From: an uncultured Spartobacteria bacterium
GTDB taxonomy: Bacteria > Verrucomicrobiota > Verrucomicrobiia > Chthoniobacterales > Chthoniobacteraceae
DNA: 64,000 nucleotides
Assembly: GCA_903901425.1 (NCBI GenBank)
Contig: CAIURC010000063.1
Span: 62,001-126,000 of the forward strand
Direction: 5' to 3'
Of the stretch, positions 57,082 through 64,000 are shown piece by piece. Below the pieces are notes generated by a model that had not been told where the DNA came from, made no database searches, and saw nothing but the letters and a program-made list of their open reading frames with translations. The translations under genes and the position numbers were made by a program. Position 1 is the stretch's first letter. Each line of letters opens with the position of its first letter.

Positions 57082-58983
57082 ATGCGTACCGTGATTTTTT
57101 GGCTCGCGATGGGTCTGCCGGCAATGGCTGCCGAGTATTTTGTGGCCACGTCGGGTGCGGACACGAACGCGGGTTCTGCGGCGGCGCCGTGGCGGACCAT
57201 CCAGAAAGCCGCCAACACGGTTGCGCCCGGGGATACGGTAAACGTGGTAGCGGGTGTCTATGCCGAGCGCGTGACGATCTCGGGAAAGCGCGGGACGGCG
57301 GTGCAACCGATTGTTTTTCGGACCCGGCCAGGCGACTCGATGGCGGTGCTGGATCAGACGGGTGTCACTCCTCCGGCGGGTTCGAGCGCGGTTCTGTCGA
57401 TGGTCGACTGCGACCATGTGACCATTCAGAACCTTGAGATCCGAAACTACAAGACGACCTCCGACACGCGGATTCCGATGGGGATCTGGGTCCGGGGTGC
57501 GGGAAACGGTGTGCGGATTGTTTCGTGCAAGGTGCACGACATCTGGCAGAGCAATGCGACCGTGGGAAACTTCAACGCGAACGGGTTCGGGATCCTCGTG
57601 GCAGGCGATGCGGCACAGCCCATTCAGGATTTGGTGATTGATGGGTGCGAGGTTTACGGGTTGCGAACGGGCGCAAGCGAGTCCGTGGCGATCAATGGGA
57701 ACGTGAGTGGCATTCAAGTCACAAACAACCGGGTGCATGACTGCAACAACATCGGGATTGATTTCATTGGGTTTGAAGGCACGGCGCCTGCAGGGACCAT
57801 GGACCAGGCCCGGAACGCGCTGTGTTCCGGGAACACGGTTTGGAACATCGACTCGAGGTTCAATCCCGCCTACGGGGGCAACTTTGACGCGGGTGGGAGC
57901 GACTCGACCCGCTCTGCCCCTGGGTTGTACGTGGACGGCGGTCGGGACGTGGTCATGGAGCGTAACCATGTGTACGCGTGCAACTTTGGCGTCTCGATTG
58001 GAAGCGAACACTTTGGACGCGTGTCTTCCCATGTGATTCTTCGCAACAACCTGATCCACCATTGCCATGTGGGCGGGGTCGTTCTGGGCGGTTCCGATCC
58101 CACGCAGAACGGCGGCGCCACCGGGTGCTCTGTCTTGCACAACACGCTCTACGAGAATGATACCACGGGCTTTGGAGGCGGGCAGGTGAGTATCCAGAAT
58201 TTTGTGGGCAGCACCACGCTCCGGCACAATCTCATGGTCTGCAACTCGTCGACCGCGCAGTTTGTGCTCAAGGACAACACCACCGGTTCTTTTTCCCCGA
58301 ATGACATCGACTGGAACCTCTACAGTGGCGCTTCGGCAACGGCTGTGGAGTTCATCTGGGATGGAACCTCGCGTGCGACATTCGCGGCATGGCGGACGGA
58401 TTCCCTGCAGGATGCCAATTCGTTTTTTGCGGCAACTCCGGGCCTTGTGGGGCCGTCCCTGAACGCTTTGGCGCCGGCGGCGAATTTTAAACTGACTGCC
58501 TCTTCAGCCGCGTTGAATGCCGGCAATCCCGCATTCGTGCCGCAACCGAGCGAACGCGATCTGGAGGGTCAAAGCCGGGTGGTAGGCGGGCTGGTGGATA
58601 TCGGGTGCGACGAGTGGCTCTCGCCGTGGCAGGCGTGGAGAGATTCTTATTTCTCCCTTCCGGACGGCGGTCCTGGGGCGGAACCGATGGACGATCCGGA
58701 TGCCGATGGAGTGACGAATTTCATGGAGTATGCGCTGGGATCCTCACCCGTCTCTGGGGGCGCGTCGCGGCTTCCGGTAGTGACTCGGGCCGGAGCCGGG
58801 TATCGGTTTTCGTATCGGAAAGACGGGGCTGGTTTAGTCTATGGGGTTGAGAAATCCACGATGCCTGGCGGCGGATGGGTGCCGGTAGTGGAGGCGGAGC
58901 AGACGGATGGAAACGGGAACTTCTGGAGAGATGTGCCGCTGTCAGCGCCTCTTTTTATGCGACTCAAAGTCGCTTGGCCTTAG
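57082..58983 (+). CDS. Exported right-handed parallel beta-helix protein
   Basis: Signal peptide MRTVIFWLAMGLPAMA; YFVATSGADTNAGSAAAPWRTIQKAANTVAPGDTVNVVAGVYAERVTISGKRG followed by beta-helix repeats; C-terminal DPDADGVTNFMEYALGSSP. Confidence 0.9.
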   Translation: MRTVIFWLAMGLPAMAAEYFVATSGADTNAGSAAAPWRTIQKAANTVAPGDTVNVVAGVYAERVTISGKRGTAVQPIVFRTRPGDSMAVLDQTGVTPPAGSSAVLSMVDCDHVTIQNLEIRNYKTTSDTRIPMGIWVRGAGNGVRIVSCKVHDIWQSNATVGNFNANGFGILVAGDAAQPIQDLVIDGCEVYGLRTGASESVAINGNVSGIQVTNNRVHDCNNIGIDFIGFEGTAPAGTMDQARNALCSGNTVWNIDSRFNPAYGGNFDAGGSDSTRSAPGLYVDGGRDVVMERNHVYACNFGVSIGSEHFGRVSSHVILRNNLIHHCHVGGVVLGGSDPTQNGGATGCSVLHNTLYENDTTGFGGGQVSIQNFVGSTTLRHNLMVCNSSTAQFVLKDNTTGSFSPNDIDWNLYSGASATAVEFIWDGTSRATFAAWRTDSLQDANSFFAATPGLVGPSLNALAPAANFKLTASSAALNAGNPAFVPQPSERDLEGQSRVVGGLVDIGCDEWLSPWQAWRDSYFSLPDGGPGAEPMDDPDADGVTNFMEYALGSSPVSGGASRLPVVTRAGAGYRFSYRKDGAGLVYGVEKSTMPGGGWVPVVEAEQTDGNGNFWRDVPLSAPLFMRLKVAWP

Positions 58984-59344
58984 CTGTTCGAGCGCTGTCT
59001 CCGTTTTTTGACACGGCGACCCATTGCCAGCGGTTGAGGCTGGCGTCTTGGGGGCGCCGCTTTCGTTGACCTGTGTCTGCGTGGACGCGCCGGACTTCGC
59101 GCTCCGTGCGGTGCCGCGGACCGGTGTGGAATCCAGAGGCGTTGTGTGAACCGGGTACACGAAGCGACCCATGGGGCCGACCTCACATGCCAGAGTTGGA
59201 GGAAAACCAGGCTTCCTGCAGCGTGCACCGCTCCGGTTACCATGCGCCGTCCCTCCACCTGTTCCATGGTAAAGATGCCGGGTGTGTTTGGATACCCGAA
59301 GCCTTTGGGCGACACGGATGCGGACTCCGGATTCGGCAACCACC

Positions 59345-60472
59345 TCACCAGGAGCCGGAACTGCCCCCGCCGGAGGAGGAGCCGCCTCCGGAACCGGATG
59401 AGCTGGATGAGGGTGATACGCGCGGGATGATGCGCTGGTAAGTGCGCTTGTGACTGCAGAGGGAACAGCTCTCGGTCAATTCGGCAAGTCCGGTGGAGTA
59501 TTCTGTGGCAGGCGTGATGGTGCGCGAGTTGGTGCGCAGGGTGCGATATCGACACGTGCCGCACTTTGAATAGTGCGTGAATATTGCGCCCCAACGGGTC
59601 TTGAGGGTTTCGCCACAGGACGGGCATGACCAGATGTCATAGTTGACTGAACCAATCTGTTCCTCTTTGACTTCGCCCGGTTCGAGGTGCTTGTCCTCTT
59701 CCTGCTCGCACAGACGCCCCATGGGTACCTTGCAGCGGGAGCATTTCCGAGGACGGCGGCGGAGGATTTGCCGGAGCGCAACGCCCAGACAGCCAAACGC
59801 GCCCAACCGTGCCATCCAGACGGCGATGGGGTGTTCGTTCCCGGGGGTTCCTGACACAGGGTTCTCGGGGTCAGCGTGTTCATCGCGGGGGATTGCAGGG
59901 ATGGACGAGGATGCCTGTGCCGTGAGGCCCCAAGGGACAACCCGGTCCGCGATGGATTGTGCGCCTTGGAGCAATGCGTTCCGGGGGTTGCCGGCTTTGA
60001 AGTGGTGGACCACCACGCCGTTCATGACGGCGTCGGTCGCTGTGGTGATTCCCGCCGGGAATCCGTTGCCCACCACGATCTCAGCCTTCCGATCGGCCAG
60101 CGCTGCCATCAGGAGAACGCCCCGGTTTCGACGGCGCGTATCGAGAGCGAATTGGTTGAACAACCGCGTGGTCCATTCCCGCGGGTTTTTGCCGTCGGTG
60201 GACTGAACCACCACCACCATCAATTCGCCATGCGCGGAGGCCCGCCGTGCGGATGCGTCGATGGCCGCCACGTCATTGGGTGCCAGGGTTCCTGTGAGGT
60301 CGACAACGTGATGGGCGGGGCGCGGATCTGGGATCGATTGGGGGGCCTCTGCGAGAGCCGTGCTTGTGGAGTCCGTCATCAGGAGCCCAAGAAGAAGGAG
60401 GATGATGACGGGAAGAATCCCCCCAAATTTCTGGCGGCATATCGAATGGAACCGGCGGGTGATTCGAGGCAT
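59345..60472 (-). CDS. TPM-domain (YgcG-like) membrane protein with zinc-ribbon region and Ser/Gly-rich tail
   Basis: HHVVDLTGTLAPNDVAAIDASARRASAHGELMVVVVQSTDGKNPREWTTRLFNQFALDTRRRNRGVLLMAALADRKAEIVVG, then KCSRCKVPM, CPSCGETL, CGTCRYRT, CSLC, then SSSSSGSGGGSSSGGGSSGSW. Confidence 0.88.
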   Translation of the reverse strand: MPRITRRFHSICRQKFGGILPVIILLLLGLLMTDSTSTALAEAPQSIPDPRPAHHVVDLTGTLAPNDVAAIDASARRASAHGELMVVVVQSTDGKNPREWTTRLFNQFALDTRRRNRGVLLMAALADRKAEIVVGNGFPAGITTATDAVMNGVVVHHFKAGNPRNALLQGAQSIADRVVPWGLTAQASSSIPAIPRDEHADPENPVSGTPGNEHPIAVWMARLGAFGCLGVALRQILRRRPRKCSRCKVPMGRLCEQEEDKHLEPGEVKEEQIGSVNYDIWSCPSCGETLKTRWGAIFTHYSKCGTCRYRTLRTNSRTITPATEYSTGLAELTESCSLCSHKRTYQRIIPRVSPSSSSSGSGGGSSSGGGSSGSW

Positions 60473-60583
60473 GGCAATGGGTGTGCCGGACTGGGGGGGG
60501 GAGGGCGATGGTGCAAAAGTCTGCCGGTTTCTGGCGCAAGGAGTGGTCTTGGACCGGAATCGGCGGGATCAGCGGACCGCAGA

Positions 60584-61606
60584 TTACTGGGCGGTTTGAT
60601 TCATGGTGCAATCGGCATCCATGGGAACCGCCGGGCCTGTCTGATCTACCGGATGGGTGAAGAGGTAGCGGAAGACGTCATCGTACACCCACTGGCCCAT
60701 GGCGTCTTTTCCTCCGGGGACAACGATGGTGTGAGCGCGGCGGCCGTCGTTGTTGACGTCGAAGTTGGTGATCAGTCGGCGGGTGTTGCCGTAGGGGGGC
60801 TTGGCGGTGTCGATGTTTACGATGGGGCCGTGTTGATGCATTTTGAGGAGCTGCCAGGAGCGGCAGTAGTGATCGGCAACCCATCCGCCATCGAGCACAT
60901 GGGAGAATCCGAAGAAACGGTTTGCGGGGGTTGCTGAGGTCTCTCCCTGCCAGGTTTGGGTGTTGTCGCGTGGGCCGGAGAACATGACCACCCGATCCAC
61001 GCGTTGGTGCATGGCGAAGCGTGCTGCGGTGGTGCTGCCGTGGGAAATGCCGCTGAGGATCACCTTTTCCCAGCGCAGATCCTGACCGGATTCATGGATG
61101 AACTGTTCCCATTTGCCCTCCGGGTTTTCCTGGGCGAGCCACTTGAGGAACTGCAGGGAGCGTTCCTTCATGCCATCGGGTTTGGGGATGTTCACCAGAG
61201 GGCTGAAATCCTCTCCGGTGGCGGCTTCGAGGCGGATATTGCCGAGCGCTTTGCCGTCCCCGCCCTCATACTGGTCGCGGGTGACGCCGGCAAACCAACC
61301 GGTGGAGTAGTGTGGTTGGATGCCGTGATATCCGTAGCTGGAGATGCGCTCAAAAAGGCCTTGGTTGTGGCCCATGAGCCAGATCACAAGCTTTCCCTGG
61401 GAGGGCACCCGCGTGTCGACGATGGCGTGCTGCAGATCGGCAGGTTTGCCTTTGTCGTCCGTGAAGGTGAATTTGATCTCGGGGTGTTCCTTTGCGCGGG
61501 GATCGATTTCGGACGCCCGTTTGGCGAACTCCAACCGCTCTGGGGGCGCAGCAAAGAGCGTGGATGCAAATAGAAGGGGGGTGAGGAATCTGGGGAGGGT
61601 GAACAT
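60584..61606 (-). CDS. Exported alpha/beta-hydrolase-like protein
   Basis: Signal peptide; VILSGISHGSTTAARFAMHQRVDRVVMFSGPRDN with GxSxG-like nucleophile elbow (GISHG). Confidence 0.7.
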   Translation of the reverse strand: MFTLPRFLTPLLFASTLFAAPPERLEFAKRASEIDPRAKEHPEIKFTFTDDKGKPADLQHAIVDTRVPSQGKLVIWLMGHNQGLFERISSYGYHGIQPHYSTGWFAGVTRDQYEGGDGKALGNIRLEAATGEDFSPLVNIPKPDGMKERSLQFLKWLAQENPEGKWEQFIHESGQDLRWEKVILSGISHGSTTAARFAMHQRVDRVVMFSGPRDNTQTWQGETSATPANRFFGFSHVLDGGWVADHYCRSWQLLKMHQHGPIVNIDTAKPPYGNTRRLITNFDVNNDGRRAHTIVVPGGKDAMGQWVYDDVFRYLFTHPVDQTGPAVPMDADCTMNQTAQ

Positions 61607-61952
61607 GGTGAAAGAGGGGGGTGCCAGAGAATGGCTACCGTGTGGACGAAACGATGCAATCCGATGTTTTTGGAAATGATTCCGGCGCCCGGCGCTCTTT
61701 TATCCCGGGCAGGCCTCTTTCTGAGGTGCTATGAACGTACCTTGTGCGTCGATGCGTGGGTACTTCAAACGAGTGGCGGCGCGGGGGGCACGCCGAGGAT
61801 CTATCCGGGCGCGGTTGGCCTTGCGGTTGTGGAATGCAAAATGGGGCGGAGGGGACGTTCAGCGGCATTGTTTTTCTCAATCCGCGGATTCCGAGATTCG
61901 ATTAGGCGATTTTGAGCCAACCGTGCAGGATTGTGAGCGTAATTTCTTGTGA

Positions 61953-63257
61953 ATGGATACGAATCATCGGTGGCTTTTGGAGCAACTTCCCGAGTGGGAG
62001 CGTGAAGGTCTGATCAGTAGGGAGGCGGCGTGCACGTTGCGCGATCGGCATCAGGCCCTTCAGGCCGCGAGTGACTCGCACCCTGGTGCGGCTCAGATTG
62101 TTTTGGGTTGGCTTGGGGCGCTGCTGGTCGGTCTGGGGTTGATTGCCGTGATTGGTTACAACTGGGATCACTTCTCGCGGTCGGTGCGGCTGCTTTTTGC
62201 CTTTATCCCGCTGTTGTGCACGCAGGCTGCCTCTTTCCGTGTGATTCGGGGGAGCGCCGCGGTTTGGGTGTGCGAGTCGGCAGCGCTTCTTCAGGCGCTG
62301 GCCACCGGGGCCTGCATTGCCATTGTTTCTCAGATTTACAATCTGGGCGGAGAATGGACAGGGTTTCTGTTCTGGTGGATGCTGTTGAGCCTGCCGCTGG
62401 TGTGGCTGATGCGTTCGAATGCGGTTGCGGTTTTTTATCTGTTGGCGATAGCGACATGGAGTTGCGGCAGGACTGAAGCGGGTCTGGCCTTCCATGACAG
62501 CCCAATGATGTACCCGGTTCTGCTGCTGGGGGTGGTCCCTTGGTGGCCAGGGTGGCCGCTGAAGCCACGATTGTCGGTGCCCTTGCGCTGGGTGATGACG
62601 GTAAGCGCTTTTTGCGGGTTTTTCAGTGCGGCGGCTTTTGTGTGCCGTGATGCGGGGCGTTTTTCTGCGACAGATTTTGGGTCTGCATTTTGGCTTACAA
62701 CGCTTACCGGGGCGGTGTTGGTGCTTTTTCCGCTGAACGAATCGGGGATTGGGGAGTCGATATCGAGGAAACCGCAGGTTGTGCTCGGGACGTTGTGGCT
62801 GTTTGGATACGGGCTGGCGGCAACGTTCGACTCGTTGGGGAAAGGCATTGCCAAGTGTGTTGAGCGCTCGGTGAGTCTTCCGTGGAGCTGGGGTTTGCTT
62901 GCTGTGCTCGCGGTGTTTGTGTTTCTGGGAGTGAAAAAACGCCGATGGGCAGTGCTGGCCGTTGCCTCGATCGGGTTGCTGCCGCTGGTGGCTTTTCCAT
63001 TCGGGCAGCTCGTTCCTTGGATTTTCACGCTCCACATTGGGGCAATCGGTCTCACGCTGGTCCTGCTGGATTTTTGCGGCAGACGGGGGGCGCCGCGGTT
63101 CGGGGCACTGCTGCTGTCCGTATTGATTATTTTGCGCATGGCGGACAGCCATTTTTCCCTGCTCGCAAAGGGGGTTGGATTTATCGTCGTTGGTGTGGCC
63201 TTTCTCGCTTTCAACCTGCTGATGAGCCGCCGAAGGCATGTCGTTCGATCCGTATGA
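61953..63257 (+). CDS. DUF2157-type multi-TM membrane protein
   Basis: LPEWEREGLISREAACTLRDRH N-terminus then about ten TM segments. Confidence 0.87.
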   Translation: MDTNHRWLLEQLPEWEREGLISREAACTLRDRHQALQAASDSHPGAAQIVLGWLGALLVGLGLIAVIGYNWDHFSRSVRLLFAFIPLLCTQAASFRVIRGSAAVWVCESAALLQALATGACIAIVSQIYNLGGEWTGFLFWWMLLSLPLVWLMRSNAVAVFYLLAIATWSCGRTEAGLAFHDSPMMYPVLLLGVVPWWPGWPLKPRLSVPLRWVMTVSAFCGFFSAAAFVCRDAGRFSATDFGSAFWLTTLTGAVLVLFPLNESGIGESISRKPQVVLGTLWLFGYGLAATFDSLGKGIAKCVERSVSLPWSWGLLAVLAVFVFLGVKKRRWAVLAVASIGLLPLVAFPFGQLVPWIFTLHIGAIGLTLVLLDFCGRRGAPRFGALLLSVLIILRMADSHFSLLAKGVGFIVVGVAFLAFNLLMSRRRHVVRSV

Positions 63258-63808
63258 AAATGGTACCTTTGATTCTCTTCGGCCTTACTGTGGTAGGCCA
63301 ATGGGCTGTGCCGCTGGCTCAGATCCGGGCGCACGAGCAGATCCTCGCCCGAGGCGCTCTCATTCGGTTGAAATGTTCCGCACCCGATCCCTACGACCCT
63401 TTGCGAGGTCGTTATCTCGCCGTCAGGCCTGAGCAGGGTATGGCACCTGTTCTGGAGGGACAGGAAATCCGGAAGGGCGGGCAGGGGTATGCCGTTCTCG
63501 AGACTGGAAACGACGGATTGGCAAGAGTGTTGGCGCTGAGTTCATTCTTACCTGCCAGCGGTGATTTTATCCGCGTAAAAGCCGGTTGGCGGGGTGACCG
63601 GAACGAGCAGGCGATCCTGTGGCCCTTTGACCGGTTTTATATCAACGAAAAACTCGCTCCGGAGGCGGACGAATGGTTCCGGGAAAACGTTCGGGGAGAG
63701 CAGGCGATTGTGGCTGAGGTGCGTGTGTTGGAGGGGCGTGCGGTGCTTGCGGACCTGACGTGTGGAGGAAGGTCCTTCCGCGAAATTTTGAAGGAACGCG
63801 TCAGGTGA
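63254..63808 (+). CDS. GDYXXLXY-type exported protein, partner of DUF2157
   Basis: APDPYDPLRGRYLAV (PxDPxxxxxGxY motif). ATGA overlap with the DUF2157 gene. Confidence 0.85.
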   Translation: MKMVPLILFGLTVVGQWAVPLAQIRAHEQILARGALIRLKCSAPDPYDPLRGRYLAVRPEQGMAPVLEGQEIRKGGQGYAVLETGNDGLARVLALSSFLPASGDFIRVKAGWRGDRNEQAILWPFDRFYINEKLAPEADEWFRENVRGEQAIVAEVRVLEGRAVLADLTCGGRSFREILKERVR

Positions 63809-63901
63809 GTGAACGGGTGGGGCTTCTGAAAGCGGGTTTGTTTTGGAGGGATTCAAGGGCTTGCCGCGGCGGTCGGTGCGTGGCATAAGCGAGGCACCCC
63901 C

Positions 63902-64000
63902 ATGAGAGCGTCCCGGCCGCTGTTTGTTTCGGCGTTGCTGCGTTGCGCGGCGCCGTTGTTTGTCTTGTGGGTGTCAGGATGGTCTGGGTTTGCGGAGATC
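63902..64000 (+). CDS. Start of an exported protein, truncated by window end
   Basis: ATG followed by signal-peptide-like MRASRPLFVSALLRCAAPLFVLWVSGWSGFAEI, open to the edge. Confidence 0.55.
   Translation, partial: MRASRPLFVSALLRCAAPLFVLWVSGWSGFAEI

Noticed and set aside
57067-58227. 386 aa minus-strand ORF opposite the beta-helix gene
   Set aside because: Antisense artefact; His/Arg/Val-rich sequence with no domain.
61902-63239. 445 aa minus-strand ORF opposite the DUF2157 gene
   Set aside because: Gln/Arg/Pro/His-rich sequence is the complement of TM codons; not a real protein.
1-64000. CRISPR array, rRNA operon, IS element or prophage
   Set aside because: No regularly spaced direct repeats, rRNA signature sequences, IS transposase motifs or phage structural proteins were recognised.

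Overview
This 64 kb window is GC-rich and densely coding. It looks like chromosomal DNA from a Verrucomicrobiota/PVC-type bacterium; that assignment is an inference from gene content (DUF1592/DUF1552 pair, DUF1080, ThuA, exported beta-helix protein, TonB receptor). Housekeeping genes recognised include pilB/gspE and gspF homologues, copA, fur, nrdR, accA, prs, rplY(ctc), pth, rpsF, ssb, opcA, zwf, fabH, plsX, rpmF, yceD-like, coaD, miaB, rpsO, pnp, one tRNA-Gly(CCC) and several intrinsic terminators. No CRISPR array, prophage, rRNA or clear IS element was seen. The most interesting loci are: (1) a translationally coupled trio of a tetraether-synthase-like (Tes-family) radical SAM enzyme, a small membrane protein and an Lgt-like diacylglyceryl transferase paralogue at 1165-3558; (2) a putative metal-handling cluster of a small exported CxxC protein, a TonB receptor and a CECC-containing BNR/sialidase-like protein at 8825-12915; (3) a sigma-factor-like domain fused to a transmembrane/extracytoplasmic domain at 16851-18032, with a second sigma/membrane-protein pair at 22670-23969; (4) an uncharacterised protein with a possible ATP-cone-like segment in the nrdR operon; (5) a LysM protein whose YkuD-like domain appears to lack its catalytic Cys; (6) a GH99-like/esterase fusion. 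All functional assignments come from reading translated sequence by eye; no homology search was run.
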